Part shown: positions 1 through 8,456 of the stretch, piece by piece
Numbering within the stretch: the stretch's first letter is position 1
Layout: each line of letters starts with the position of its first letter
Notes under the pieces: model-generated
The model's input: only the letters and a program-made list of their open reading frames with translations
What the model was told of the DNA's origin: nothing
The model's database searches: none
Made by a program: the position numbers and the translations under genes
Source of the DNA: Isoptericola sp. BMS4
Lineage (GTDB): Bacteria; Actinomycetota; Actinomycetes; Actinomycetales; Cellulomonadaceae
NCBI RefSeq assembly: GCF_011634835.1
Contig: NZ_SIRP01000001.1
Location: forward strand, 613,140-677,139
Length of the DNA stretch: 64,000 nucleotides
Reading direction: 5' to 3'

Positions 1-192
1 TCCGACCCCACGCCGAAGCCGTCCCCGTCCGACCCCACGCCGAAGCCGTCCCCGTCCGACCCGACGCCGAAGCCGTCCCCGTCCGACCCGACGCCGAAGC
101 CGTCGCCGAGCCCTTCGCCGTCGCCCTCCCCGTCCCCGTCGGACGAGCCGGAGCCGTCGCCCTCCCCGTCCCCGTCGGACGAGCCGGAGCCG
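1..192 (+). repeat. In-frame tandem repeats, 27 bp x4 then 36 bp x2
   Basis: Four 27-bp units (1-27, 28-54, 55-81, 82-108) encode SDPTPKPSP and differ only at third positions. Two identical 36-bp units follow at 121-156 and 157-192, encoding a Ser-Pro run plus SDEPEP. All units are multiples of three and keep the frame, so the array can vary in length without breaking the protein. The array may extend to the left of the window. Confidence 0.9.
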
Positions 193-543
193 TCGCCCTC
201 GCCGTCCGAGGAGCCGAGCGAGACCCCGGACCCCGAGCCGTCGCCGTCCGACCCGGGGACGGACGAGGGGACGGACGGCGAGGAGTGCCCGGCGCCGTCG
301 GACGAACCGACCGGCGACGCCACCACGGACCCCACGACCGAGGCCACCACGGCCGACGACGGCGCGGCCGGCGACGCCACGGCCGACGGCGGAACCGACG
401 ACGCCACGAGCGGTGACGGGACGACCGACGACGGCGCGACCGACGACGCGGACGGGTGCGACACGGACGGCGAGGACGGCGAGGACGGGTCGACGACGAC
501 CACCGCCACCGCCCCGGCGGCGCGGTCCGAGGACGACGAGTGA
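1..543 (+). CDS. C-terminal tail of a Ser/Pro/Asp-rich protein (5' truncated)
   Basis: The frame is open from base 1 and stops with TGA at 541-543, giving the last 180 residues of a protein whose start lies outside the window. The visible part is low complexity: four SDPTPKPSP repeats, then PSPSPSPSDEPEPS-type repeats, then an acidic Thr/Asp/Gly tail (DGTTDDGATDDADG) with two cysteines and a final EDDE. No catalytic domain is visible. Tails like this occur at the C-termini of actinobacterial cell-wall proteins such as bifunctional penicillin-binding proteins and surface proteins, but the identity cannot be decided from this piece. The next gene starts inside the stop codon (GTGA overlap), so the two are probably cotranscribed. 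Confidence 0.75.
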   Translation, partial: SDPTPKPSPSDPTPKPSPSDPTPKPSPSDPTPKPSPSPSPSPSPSPSDEPEPSPSPSPSDEPEPSPSPSEEPSETPDPEPSPSDPGTDEGTDGEECPAPSDEPTGDATTDPTTEATTADDGAAGDATADGGTDDATSGDGTTDDGATDDADGCDTDGEDGEDGSTTTTATAPAARSEDDE

Positions 544-1094
544 CGAGCAGCCCCCGCGACGTCACGGAGACCCCGGGCGAGCGTCGGTCCCGGGAGGCGC
601 TCGAGCGTGCGGACATCGATTTCGAGATCGTGCGGCACGGGCCGGTGGGCTCGCTCGAGGAGGCGGCCCGGGCCCGGGGCCTGCGCCCGGCGCAGGTGCT
701 GAAGACGCTGGTGGTGCGCCGGGGCGACGGTGACTACCTCTTCGTGCTCGTCCCCGGGGACCGCACGATCGCGTGGCCGCGGTTGCGGGCCCTGCTCGGC
801 GTGTCACGCTTGTCGATGCCGGACCGCCAGGTCGCGTTCGAGGTGACCGGGTACGAGCGGGGCACCATCACCCCCTTCGGCGCGACCACCCCGTGGCCGG
901 TGGTCGCGGACGCCCACGTCGCGGACGCGGGCCTCGTGTCGGTCGGCGCGGGCGGCCACGGCGTGTCCGCGACGGTCGACGGTGCGGCGCTGGTCCGGGC
1001 GCTGGACGCCCGGGTCGCCGACGTCACCGATCCCCGGGCCCCGGGATCACCCGGTCCTCCGGACATTCGCCCGGACGTCATCTCGCAGCAGTAG
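540..1094 (+). CDS. ybaK: YbaK/EbsC-family aminoacyl-tRNA deacylase
   Basis: The protein has 184 residues. GTG at 540 is chosen because it overlaps the upstream stop and leaves a normal family length. YbaK/ProX-type proteins hydrolyse mischarged aminoacyl-tRNAs (for example Cys-tRNA-Pro) in the cytoplasm. The family Lys lies in the AQVLKTLVV motif (Lys55), preceded by SLEEAARARG. The conserved GTITPFGA loop appears near residue 110, and a VSVGAGGHG segment follows. The family usually has about 155-165 residues; the extra length is the polar N-terminus and a Pro-rich C-terminal tail. The exact tRNA substrate (YbaK, ProX or another subclass) cannot be assigned from sequence alone. Confidence 0.85.
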   Translation: MTSSPRDVTETPGERRSREALERADIDFEIVRHGPVGSLEEAARARGLRPAQVLKTLVVRRGDGDYLFVLVPGDRTIAWPRLRALLGVSRLSMPDRQVAFEVTGYERGTITPFGATTPWPVVADAHVADAGLVSVGAGGHGVSATVDGAALVRALDARVADVTDPRAPGSPGPPDIRPDVISQQ

Positions 1095-1197
1095 ACGAAT
1101 GTCGCTGACCAGGGAAGACTCGGTGAGGGTTCGTTGTTCCCCCGGAGAGCACAGCGGACCCGCTCGCCGAACGGCACCGTTGGGAGCGCACGACACC

Positions 1198-1566
1198 ATG
1201 GAACTCGAGACCAGCAGCGACCCGGGCCCCAGCTCGGGCATCTCCGCCCGGACGGAGGGCGACACGACGGTCCTCGTCCTGTGGGGCGAGGTGGACGCCG
1301 CGCTGCGCGAGGCGGCGAGCGACGCGATGGCGGCGCTCGCGGCCCGGGGCACCACGCGTCCCGTCGTCCTGGACGCCCGGGACGTCACGTTCATCGACTC
1401 GTCCGGGATCGCGTTCATCCTGCAGGTGTACATGCTGGGGCAGGAGACGGCGACGCCGGTGCTCCTGCGCGCGCCGTCGCCCGCCGTGTCCGAGGTGCTG
1501 GAGATGGTCGGGATGGGCGGACGGATCCCGCTGGAGCACGCTGAGGCCACGGGCCGGATCGGGTGA
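1198..1566 (+). CDS. STAS-domain anti-sigma factor antagonist
   Basis: The protein has 122 residues from ATG 1198, with GGGAG about 10 bases upstream. A single STAS domain covers most of the chain. The segment VVLDARDVTFIDSSGIAFIL contains the typical phosphoacceptor loop (D-S-S-G) of SpoIIAA/RsbV proteins. Such proteins bind anti-sigma kinases when the loop serine is unphosphorylated and so release a sigma factor. No RsbW-like kinase or SigB/F gene is adjacent, so the partner is elsewhere. The stop overlaps the next GTG start by 4 bases, suggesting translational coupling, although the downstream gene has no obvious functional link. Confidence 0.88.
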   Translation: MELETSSDPGPSSGISARTEGDTTVLVLWGEVDAALREAASDAMAALAARGTTRPVVLDARDVTFIDSSGIAFILQVYMLGQETATPVLLRAPSPAVSEVLEMVGMGGRIPLEHAEATGRIG

Positions 1567-2795
1567 GCACCGCGCCGCGGCGCGGGGCGGACCGCGCCCT
1601 GGTGCGCGCCGCCCGCCTCGAGGCGACGGGGCTGCGCGCCCCGGACCGCGTCGGCGTGCCCGACGTCGTCGAGGGGCTGCTCGCGGTCCAGGCGCAGGAG
1701 CTGCAGCCCGCGCTGTGGGGGCTGTCTCGGCGCGTCGCGCCGGAGGCCGGACCGGTTCGCCGCGACGCGACGAACCGTGCGCTCGCCGACGGGGAGCTGC
1801 TGCGCACGCACGTGTTGCGTCCCACCTGGCACCTGGTCCGGCCCGCGGACGCGCGTTGGCTGCTCGCGTCGACGCGCCCGCGGGTGGAGAAGCTGATGGC
1901 GTCGACCGAACGCCAGTGGCGGCTGGACGACCTGACTCCCGGGGTCGACGCCGTCGCGGCTGCGGTGGCCGACGGCGCTCGCACGCGCGCGGAGATCAGG
2001 GACGAGCTGCTGGCCCGCGGCGTGCTCGACCCGGGCGCCCCGGGGCTCGCGTTCACGAACGTGCTCATGCACGCCGAGCTGGAGCAGCTGGTGATCAGCG
2101 GGCCGCCGCCGGCCGACCACCCGTACCAGCACCAGTCGTACGCGGCGTTCGACGACCGGGTGCCGGCGGGGTACGGGCCCCTGGGCGAGCGGTTCGACGC
2201 CGAGGACGCCGTGGTCGAGCTGTGGCGCCGGTACCTGCCGGGACGGGCGTTCGCCACGGTGAACGACCTGCGCCTGTGGAGCGACGTGACCGTGCGGGAC
2301 CTCCGGCGCGCCCTGGCGGTGCTCGTCGACCAGGGGGAGGTCGTCGAGGTCGACGGCGCCGGTGATCTGGAGGGGCTGCGCCTGGTCGCGACCGCGGCGA
2401 CGGCGGAGCGGTGGCTCGACGACGACGGGCAGCGTGGTGCGCCGGCTGCGGGCGGTTCGTCCGTCGTCGACCTGCTGCAGGCGTACGACGAGCTCCTCAT
2501 GTCCTACCGCGAGACGCGGCACGTGGTGCTCGACCCCGCCCTGCCCCCGACCGACCGCGCGGGGGCGTTCGTGCACGCGGCGGCCGTGGACGGCGTCGTC
2601 GCGGGCCGGTGGCGGTGGCCGACGGCGGCCCCGCGCGACGGTGTGCCCGACGTCGAGGTGCAGTGGAGCCGCACCCCGGCGCCCGCCGAGGAGGCGGCCC
2701 TCGCCCGGACGGTCGAGGACCTGCGCGACTACCTGGCGGGTACGACGGCCGCCACCGAGGCCGGCCCTCCGGCGGGCCACGGGACGTCGGCCTGA
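1563..2795 (+). CDS. Winged-helix DNA-binding protein, AlkZ-like DNA glycosylase family
   Basis: The protein has 410 residues from a GTG that overlaps the STAS stop. It matches the winged-helix family (PF06224, HTH_42) containing AlkZ, the interstrand-crosslink glycosylase of Streptomyces. The N-terminal segment GLLAVQAQELQPALWGL carries the Q-x-Q motif (Gln43 and Gln45) used by AlkZ-type enzymes; YcaQ/AlkX types have Q-x-D. The segment THVLRPTWHLV downstream is also typical. Most family members in actinobacteria are uncharacterised, so activity on alkylated or crosslinked DNA is an inference from the retained motif. No toxin biosynthesis genes are nearby, which fits a housekeeping repair homologue rather than a self-resistance gene. 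Confidence 0.8.
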   Translation: MSTAPRRGADRALVRAARLEATGLRAPDRVGVPDVVEGLLAVQAQELQPALWGLSRRVAPEAGPVRRDATNRALADGELLRTHVLRPTWHLVRPADARWLLASTRPRVEKLMASTERQWRLDDLTPGVDAVAAAVADGARTRAEIRDELLARGVLDPGAPGLAFTNVLMHAELEQLVISGPPPADHPYQHQSYAAFDDRVPAGYGPLGERFDAEDAVVELWRRYLPGRAFATVNDLRLWSDVTVRDLRRALAVLVDQGEVVEVDGAGDLEGLRLVATAATAERWLDDDGQRGAPAAGGSSVVDLLQAYDELLMSYRETRHVVLDPALPPTDRAGAFVHAAAVDGVVAGRWRWPTAAPRDGVPDVEVQWSRTPAPAEEAALARTVEDLRDYLAGTTAATEAGPPAGHGTSA

Positions 2796-2862
2796 CGACT
2801 GACCCGGACATCCTCCCGGGGGTGGACGCGCCCACGGGGGCCGAGATGGCAGGGTAGGGGCC

Positions 2863-4128
2863 GTGCATCGCAACTGGGCAGGCAACCTGACGTACGCGGC
2901 GGGCGATCTCGTGCGCCCGACCTCCCTCGAGCAGCTCGCCGAGGCGCTCACCGGGACGGGCCGGGTTCGCGCGCTCGGGTCGCGCCACTCGTTCAACGAC
3001 GTCGCGGACACGGACGGCGTGCACGTCCAGGTCGACGCGCTCGACGACGGCCGCCCCGCGGTCGACGTGCTCGACGCGGACGGGGCGCAGACGGGCGTCG
3101 TGTCGGTGAACGCGGGACTGCGCCACGGCGAGGTGTCCCGGGCGCTGCACGCCACCGGCCGCGGCCTGGCCAACCTCGCCTCCCTGCCGCACATCTCGGT
3201 CGCGGGCGCCGTCGCCACGGCGACGCACGGCTCGGGCGACCGCAACCAGAGCCTCGCGAGCGCGGTCGTCGGCCTGGAGCTCATGACCCCGTCCGGCGAG
3301 CTGCGCCGCCTGACCCGGGCGGAGCACCCGGACGTCTTCCCCGGGGCGGTCGTCTCGCTGGGCGCCCTCGGCGTCGTCACGCGCCTGGAGCTCGCGACCG
3401 TGCCGACCTACTCGGTGCGCCAGGACGTCGCCGCCGACCTGCCGTGGGACACCTTCCTGGAGAGCTTCGACGAGCTCACGTCGGCCGCGTACTCGGTGAG
3501 CGCCTTCACGAGCTGGGACGAGCCCGCCGTGCGGCACGTGTGGTTCAAGCAGGTGGTCGGGCTCGACGGCGGCGCCCCGCCCGAGCTCCCCGGCCTGCGC
3601 TGGTCGGCGGTCCCGGTGCACCCGCTGCCGGGCGTGGACCCGTCGGCGTGCACGGAGCAGCTCGGGGTGCCGGGGCCGTGGCACGAGCGGCTGAGCCACT
3701 TCCGGCTGGAGCACACGCCGTCGGCGGGGGACGAGCTGCAGTCCGAGTACCTGCTGCCGCGCCGGAACGTCGCCGCCGCCGTCGAGGCGATGCGGCGGCT
3801 GGGGCCCCGCGTCGCGCCGCTGCTGGCCACGAGCGAGATCCGCACGATCGCGCCCGACGACCTGTGGCTCAGCCCGTTCGACGAGCCGTCCGTGGGCCTG
3901 CACTTCACCTGGCTGCCCCGTGAGGCGGAGGTGCGGGCGGTGCTGCCGGCCATGGAGGAGGCGCTGCTGCCGCTGGGCGCGCGCCCCCACTGGGGCAAGG
4001 TGTGCGACGTCGACGGCCCCGAGCTCGCGGCCCTGTTCCCGCGCTTCGACGACTTCCGCAAGCTCGCGCTCACGTTCGACCCGGACGGCCGCCTGCACGG
4101 CGGGCTCGTGGGGCGGCTGCTCTCCTGA
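2863..4128 (+). CDS. FAD-linked alditol oxidase / D-arabinono-1,4-lactone oxidase family
   Basis: The protein has 421 residues from GTG 2863. The N-terminal PCMH-type FAD domain includes RALGSRHSFNDVAD, where His42 corresponds to the histidine that binds FAD covalently in Streptomyces alditol oxidase. ISVAGAVATATHGSGD is the typical pyrophosphate-binding stretch. The C-terminal ALO domain ends with PHWGK, a family hallmark. The length is close to AldO (about 418). AldO oxidises xylitol or sorbitol at C1 with O2, producing H2O2. Related actinobacterial enzymes act on other polyols or lactones, so the substrate remains open. No polyol transporter is adjacent and the gene looks monocistronic. 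Confidence 0.85.
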   Translation: MHRNWAGNLTYAAGDLVRPTSLEQLAEALTGTGRVRALGSRHSFNDVADTDGVHVQVDALDDGRPAVDVLDADGAQTGVVSVNAGLRHGEVSRALHATGRGLANLASLPHISVAGAVATATHGSGDRNQSLASAVVGLELMTPSGELRRLTRAEHPDVFPGAVVSLGALGVVTRLELATVPTYSVRQDVAADLPWDTFLESFDELTSAAYSVSAFTSWDEPAVRHVWFKQVVGLDGGAPPELPGLRWSAVPVHPLPGVDPSACTEQLGVPGPWHERLSHFRLEHTPSAGDELQSEYLLPRRNVAAAVEAMRRLGPRVAPLLATSEIRTIAPDDLWLSPFDEPSVGLHFTWLPREAEVRAVLPAMEEALLPLGARPHWGKVCDVDGPELAALFPRFDDFRKLALTFDPDGRLHGGLVGRLLS

Positions 4129-4255
4129 GCCACGGCCTCGGGTGAAGACGCCGGCCCGGGCTGTCTCGAATGCTGGCCAGCGGGCGTGAACTGCGGCATC
4201 ATCGCCCGTGAGACACGTTTGACGCAGTGGTGATCAACATGGAGGTTCGTCACCC

Positions 4256-5839
4256 GTGAGCGCACCATCCCCCCAAGGCACCCACCCACCCCGAGAGCAG
4301 TTCACGGGTCAGGTCGGGTTCATCCTGTCCGCCATCGGCTCCGCCGTCGGGCTCGGCAACATCTGGCGATTCCCCGGCGTCGCGTACGAGAACGGCGGCG
4401 GGGCGTTCCTCGTGCCGTATCTCATCGCCCTGCTGACCGCCGGCATCCCGATCCTCTTCCTCGACTACGCCATCGGCCACCGGTTCCGCGGCGGCGCGCC
4501 CCAGGCGTTCCGGCGGATCAAGGGCTGGCTGGAGAGCCTGGGCTGGTTCCAGGTGATGATCTGCGTGCTCATCGCCGTCTACTACGCCGCGGTGGTCGCG
4601 TGGGCGGGCAGCTTCTTCGTCCATTCCTTCGGGCTGGACTGGGGCGACGACGCCGCGGCCTTCTTCATCGGCGACTACCTGCAGGTGGCCGACGTGGGCG
4701 GCGCGGACCCGTGGTTCACGTTCGACTTCGTCGCCGCGGTGCTCATCCCGCTGGCGCTGGTGTGGATCGCGGTCATCGCCGTCCTGGCCGCGGGCGTCGT
4801 CAAGGGCGTGCAGCGCGCGAACGTCGTGTTCATCCCGCTGCTCCTCGTGGCGTTCGGCATCCTCGTGGTGCGGGCGCTGTTCCTCGACGGTGCGGCCGAC
4901 GGTCTGGACGTCCTGTTCACCCCGGACTGGAGCGCGCTGGGCGACGCCGACGTGTGGGTCGCCGCCTACGGGCAGATCTTCTTCTCGCTCTCCGTGGCGT
5001 TCGGCATCATGATCACGTACGCGTCCTACCGGAAGCGCAAGTCGAACATGACCGGCCCCGGCCTGGTGGTCGCGTTCTCCAACTCCGGCTTCGAGCTCTT
5101 CGCCGGGCTCGGCGTGTTCTCCGCGCTCGGGTTCCTCGCCCAGCAGCAGGGGGTGACCGTCGCCGACCTGGACTTCCAGGGCGTCATGCTGGCGTTCGTC
5201 ACGTTCCCGACGATCGTCTCCCAGATGCCGGCCGGCGCGATCTTCGGGGCGCTGTTCTTCGGCTCGCTGGTGATGGCGGGCTTCACGTCCCTGGTCTCGA
5301 TCCTGCAGGTGGTCGCGGCCGCGTTGCAGGAGAAGTTCGCCATCTCGCGCCGTCGCGCGGCCATCGGGATGGGCGTGGTGCTCGGCGTGGTCTCCGTGCT
5401 GGGCTTCAGCACCACCTCCGGGCTGATCCTGCTCGACACCGTCGACGCGTTCGTCAACAACATCGGCATCGTCGCCTCGGCGGTCTTCATGTGCGTGTTC
5501 GTCATCTGGGTGTACCGCATGGGTCCCGAGCTCCGGTACCACATGTCCTCGGTGTCGACGACGCCGCTGGGGCGCTGGTGGTACGTCTGCGTGGGTGCCA
5601 TCGTCCCGGTGATGCTGGTCGTCATGCTCGTGCAGTACGTCATCACGCGGGTGAACGAGCCGTACGGCGAGTACGACACGACCTATCTGCTGTACGCCGG
5701 CTGGGGCGCCGTGGTGCTCCTGTTCCTGGGCGCGATCCTGTTCACGCTGCCGCGGTGGCGTGGCCCGCGGGCGTTCAGCGCGTGGCCGACGTACCCGCCC
5801 GTCGAGGACCCGGCCCTGACGAAGGAGAGCTCGCGATGA
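4256..5839 (+). CDS. metP: Sodium-dependent NSS-family transporter (MetP-like)
   Basis: The protein has 527 residues from GTG 4256, with GGAGG at 4241 spaced about 9 bases away. The first membrane helix carries the neurotransmitter:sodium symporter signature GLGNIWRFPG; about 12 hydrophobic segments follow. FSLSVAFGIMITYASY corresponds to the helix 6-7 region. The stop overlaps the start of a 55-residue membrane peptide, the arrangement of Corynebacterium glutamicum metPS, which imports methionine and alanine with sodium. That context is the reason for the substrate proposal; sequence alone only supports sodium-coupled amino acid transport. Confidence 0.85.
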   Translation: MSAPSPQGTHPPREQFTGQVGFILSAIGSAVGLGNIWRFPGVAYENGGGAFLVPYLIALLTAGIPILFLDYAIGHRFRGGAPQAFRRIKGWLESLGWFQVMICVLIAVYYAAVVAWAGSFFVHSFGLDWGDDAAAFFIGDYLQVADVGGADPWFTFDFVAAVLIPLALVWIAVIAVLAAGVVKGVQRANVVFIPLLLVAFGILVVRALFLDGAADGLDVLFTPDWSALGDADVWVAAYGQIFFSLSVAFGIMITYASYRKRKSNMTGPGLVVAFSNSGFELFAGLGVFSALGFLAQQQGVTVADLDFQGVMLAFVTFPTIVSQMPAGAIFGALFFGSLVMAGFTSLVSILQVVAAALQEKFAISRRRAAIGMGVVLGVVSVLGFSTTSGLILLDTVDAFVNNIGIVASAVFMCVFVIWVYRMGPELRYHMSSVSTTPLGRWWYVCVGAIVPVMLVVMLVQYVITRVNEPYGEYDTTYLLYAGWGAVVLLFLGAILFTLPRWRGPRAFSAWPTYPPVEDPALTKESSR

Positions 5840-6003
5840 ACACCGAGGCGATCGTGATCATGATCATCGCCATGCTGATCGTGTGGGGCGGGCTGATCGT
5901 CAGCATCGTCGCCCTGCGCGCCCGGCCCGAGCGGGCGACGTACCCGCCGGGCGGCGAGGACGACCACCGCGAGGACGACGCCATCATCGAGCACGACACG
6001 TGA
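5836..6003 (+). CDS. metS: MetS-like small subunit of the NSS transporter
   Basis: This 55-residue protein has its ATG inside the previous stop (ATGA). A single hydrophobic helix spans residues 5-27 (IVIMIIAMLIVWGGLIVSIV), followed by a short basic patch (RARPERA) and an acidic tail ending in DT. MetS of C. glutamicum is a comparably tiny one-helix protein required for activity of MetP. The 4-base overlap and conserved order support the same role. The gene is easily missed because of its size. Confidence 0.82.
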   Translation: MNTEAIVIMIIAMLIVWGGLIVSIVALRARPERATYPPGGEDDHREDDAIIEHDT

Positions 6004-6027
6004 GGCCGTCACCGCGGTGACGACGAC

Positions 6028-6063
6028 GGAGGGCCGGTCAGGATCGTTCCTGGCCGGCCCTCC
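6028..6063. terminator. Bidirectional hairpin between metS and a convergent membrane protein gene
   Basis: A 10-bp perfect outer stem (GGAGGGCCGG at 6028-6037, CCGGCCCTCC at 6054-6063) continues through one T-G pair and CAGGA/TCCTG to a TCGT tetraloop, making 16 paired positions. There is no U-tract, as is common in actinobacteria. It lies 24 bases after the metS stop and covers the 3' end of the opposing gene. Confidence 0.75.
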
Positions 6064-6424
6064 GCGCGTCGGCGGAACGCGGCCGGCCGTGCTCGCTCCG
6101 CACGAGGGAGCGGCCGAGCCGGTCGTCGACCATCAGCCGGCCCACGTTGTGCCAGAAGCCCGACCCGGCGAGAAGAGGGTCGTGGCGGCCTCGGTGGGCC
6201 CAGGACACCGGCTGGCACACGAGCACCGTGACGAACGCACCGAGCCACACCTCGGTGAACCCGGTGCCCGGGACGAGCCGTTCGATCACGAGAGCGAGCC
6301 CGGCGACGCCCATCAGCGCGACGAACCGGGTCAGGACGTACCAGTGGCGCGGCGACAGCAGGAACGCCAGTCCGTAGCACGCGGCACCTGCCACGGCACC
6401 CAGGGCGAGCGACGCCGGCGTCAT
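6038..6424 (-). CDS. Small membrane protein of unknown function
   Basis: The protein has 128 residues from ATG 6424; a GTG at 6442 would add six residues, and neither start has a strong ribosome site. Three hydrophobic stretches are visible: an N-terminal SLALGAVAGAACYGLAFLL, a middle YVLTRFVALMGVAGLALVI, and EVWLGAFVTVLVCQPV. A basic cytoplasmic-type tail rich in Arg follows. I do not recognise the family. It may be paired with the next membrane protein gene on the same strand (start of this gene 66 bases past its stop). Confidence 0.6.
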   Translation of the reverse strand: MTPASLALGAVAGAACYGLAFLLSPRHWYVLTRFVALMGVAGLALVIERLVPGTGFTEVWLGAFVTVLVCQPVSWAHRGRHDPLLAGSGFWHNVGRLMVDDRLGRSLVRSEHGRPRSADARRAGQERS

Positions 6425-6490
6425 GGCCCGACCATCCGGCACGTGTCGGCGCCCGAACCCGGTGCCGGCACCTCTCGGGAGCGGTGCGCG

Positions 6491-6922
6491 TCAGTCGTCG
6501 TCACGGACCTTCTCGACACCCTTCTTGAGCAGGACCAGGGGCAGCAGGAACGCCGCGAGGATACCCATGATCCACACGACGACGGGTCCGATGATCCAGC
6601 CGGCGGCGCCGCCGATCTCCAGGCCGCCGATCTCCAGGCCGTCGGTGGCCAGCACCGCGACGACGAGGGCGACGAACGTGGAGGCGAGCCCGACCACACC
6701 GGTGAGCATGGGGGCGTTGTTCCGGGCGACCTTGGCGAGGAACGGCGACAGGACGGCCTGGGCGACGGCGAACACGACGACGGCGAGGACGAACCCGAGC
6801 GGCTCGCTCCAGTTCACGCGGAACGTCTCGAGGTCGAAGATCGCGAACGCCCAGTCGGTCAGCAGGATGCCGACCGCCGCCGCGAGCAGGAAGATCGCCG
6901 TCCGCACCAGGAACCTGATCAT
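6491..6922 (-). CDS. Four-helix membrane protein, phage-holin-IV/DUF-like
   Basis: The protein has 143 residues from ATG 6922. Four hydrophobic helices occupy nearly the whole chain: RFLVRTAIFLLAAAVGILLT, LGFVLAVVVFAVAQAVL, LTGVVGLASTFVALVVAVLA and IIGPVVVWIMGILAAFLLPL. It ends with a charged tail (KKGVEKVRDDD). The topology and the FRVNWSEP loop resemble actinobacterial membrane proteins often labelled phage holin family, with no evidence of lysis function here. Bases 6618-6647 contain a 15-bp tandem duplication that encodes LEIGG twice, directly before the last helix; this may be a recent slippage event. Confidence 0.65.
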   Translation of the reverse strand: MIRFLVRTAIFLLAAAVGILLTDWAFAIFDLETFRVNWSEPLGFVLAVVVFAVAQAVLSPFLAKVARNNAPMLTGVVGLASTFVALVVAVLATDGLEIGGLEIGGAAGWIIGPVVVWIMGILAAFLLPLVLLKKGVEKVRDDD

Positions 6923-6986
6923 TCTCGGAGCATAGGGACGCCGTGCCGGTCCGGCACGTCGGGGCGGGTCCGGTTAGCCTCGGGAC

Positions 6987-7376
6987 ATGGACGAGCTCAC
7001 CCTCGACCGGCTCCTGGACCTCGAGCATCGCGGCTGGGACGCGCTGTGCACCTCGCGCGGCGGGGAGCACTACGGACGGCTCATGACGCACGACGGGCTG
7101 ATGATCCTCGTCGACGGTGCCGTGCTCGACCGCGACGCGGTCGTCGCCTCGCTCGACGGCGCCCCGCCGTGGAGCTCGTACACGCTCACCGAGGCGCGGG
7201 TCGTGCCGGTGGGCGACGGAGCGGCGGCGCTCGTCTACCGGGCACGCGCGCTGCGGGACGGTGAGGCGCCGTTCGACGCGACGATGGCGAGCACGTACCG
7301 CCTCGTCGACGGCGAGGCGCGGCTGGCGCTGTACCAGCAGACCACGGCCACGCACCGAGCCCCCGATCAGGCCTGA
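6987..7376 (+). CDS. SnoaL/DUF4440-like NTF2-fold protein
   Basis: The protein has 129 residues from ATG 6987. The pattern of one N-terminal helix (LLDLEHRGWDALCT), a short linker (YGRLMTHDGLMILVDGAVLDRDAVVASLDG) and a curved sheet (RALVYRARALRDG, MASTYRLVDGEARLALYQQT) is that of small NTF2-fold proteins related to DUF4440 and ketosteroid isomerase. Some are enzymes and many are ligand-binding proteins of unknown role. It is divergent from the upstream membrane protein gene (64-base gap) and stands alone. Confidence 0.65.
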   Translation: MDELTLDRLLDLEHRGWDALCTSRGGEHYGRLMTHDGLMILVDGAVLDRDAVVASLDGAPPWSSYTLTEARVVPVGDGAAALVYRARALRDGEAPFDATMASTYRLVDGEARLALYQQTTATHRAPDQA

Positions 7377-7445
7377 CAGGCCCGGCCGGCGACCCGGCCC
7401 GCCGTCGCGCGCGCCGGGCCGTGAGCAACCCCACCACCACGCGGT

Positions 7446-7475
7446 TTGGGCGGGTCATGCAGGAGGCTGCATACT
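7446..7475 (+). promoter_or_regulatory. Candidate sigma-70-type promoter for the amino acid ABC operon
   Basis: TTGGGC (7446-7451) and CATACT (7470-7475) are separated by 18 bases, with the ATG of the binding protein 39 bases further on. The match to the -35 and -10 consensus is moderate. It is proposed because it is the best pair in the 137-base gap before the operon. Confidence 0.35.
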
Positions 7476-7513
7476 CATGCGTTGACCCCTCGCCGACACC
7501 CGGAGCCGCCACC

Positions 7514-8443
7514 ATGCGCACCCGCCCCGCCCTCGTCACGACCGCCGTCACCTCGGCGCTCGCCCTGGCCCTGACGGGCTGCACCACCGCCTCGCAGGAC
7601 ACGGGCGGGGACGCCGCCGCCGGCACCGCCGCTCCTGCCGAGGGGTTCGACGTGTCCGCCGTCGAGACCGACGACGTGCTCGCCGCCGCCGTCCCGGCCG
7701 CGGTCTCCGAGGACGGCACCCTCACCATCGGCTCCGAGCTCACCTACGCGCCCGTCGAGTTCGTGGCGGAGGACGGGCAGACGCCGGTCGGGATCGACGT
7801 GGACATCGCCGGCGCCGTCGCCGCCACGCTGGGGCTCGAGGCCGACATCCGCTCGTCGACGTTCGACGCGATCATCCCGGCCATCGGCTCCCGCTACGAG
7901 GCCGGGTTCTCCGCGTTCACGATCACGCCCGAGCGGCTCGAGACCGTGAACATGATCAGCTACTTCAGCGCCGGGTCGCAGTTCGCCGTCGCCGAGGGCA
8001 ACCCCGACGGCATCGACCCGCAGGACCTGTGCGGCGTCACCGTGGGCGTGCAGACCGGCACCATCCAGCAGGACGAGGTCGAGAAGATCTCGGCCGGGTG
8101 CACCGACGCCGGCTCCGACGCGGTGGACGTGCTGCCCTACGACTCCCAGGCTGACGTCGCCACCAACCTCGCCGGCGGCAAGCTGCAGGCGATGTACGCC
8201 GACTCCCCGATCACGGCCTACGCGGTGCAGCAGTCGGGCGGCGCGCTCGAGCCGCTCGGCGACGTGACCGATGCCGCCCCGTACGGCGTCGTCGTCGCGA
8301 AGGACGACCAGGCGCTGGCCGAGGCGATCCAGGGCGCGCTGCAGAAGCTCATGGACGACGGCACGCTCGCCGAGATCGCGGCGTCGTGGGGCAGCGCCGA
8401 CGGGGCGCTGGCCACCGCGGAGCTGAACCCGGCCGAGGGCTGA
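7514..8443 (+). CDS. Amino acid ABC transporter substrate-binding lipoprotein
   Basis: The protein has 309 residues. ATG 7514 is chosen over an upstream start because it begins a lipoprotein signal peptide (MRTRPALVTTAVTSALALA) with lipobox LTGC, so the mature protein is anchored outside the membrane. The mature part has the periplasmic-binding-protein family 3 layout: LTIGSELTYAPVEFV, GIDVDIAGAVAATLGL, FDAIIPAIGSRYEAGFSAFTIT, VGVQTGTIQQDEV, MYADSPITAY. It is the first gene of a three-gene import operon. The PBPb_3 class binds polar amino acids or opines; the exact ligand cannot be read from the sequence. Confidence 0.9.
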   Translation: MRTRPALVTTAVTSALALALTGCTTASQDTGGDAAAGTAAPAEGFDVSAVETDDVLAAAVPAAVSEDGTLTIGSELTYAPVEFVAEDGQTPVGIDVDIAGAVAATLGLEADIRSSTFDAIIPAIGSRYEAGFSAFTITPERLETVNMISYFSAGSQFAVAEGNPDGIDPQDLCGVTVGVQTGTIQQDEVEKISAGCTDAGSDAVDVLPYDSQADVATNLAGGKLQAMYADSPITAYAVQQSGGALEPLGDVTDAAPYGVVVAKDDQALAEAIQGALQKLMDDGTLAEIAASWGSADGALATAELNPAEG

Positions 8444-8456
8444 GACGGAGGGCGCC

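Noticed and set aside
1-192. Possible CRISPR-like array
   Set aside because: The repeats are contiguous without spacers, in frame, and encode Pro/Ser-rich peptide.
7379-7420. GGCCCGGC/GCCGGGCC inverted repeat after the NTF2-fold gene as a terminator
   Set aside because: The loop is 26 bases and alternative pairings in the GC-rich sequence are equally good, so it is not listed as a feature.
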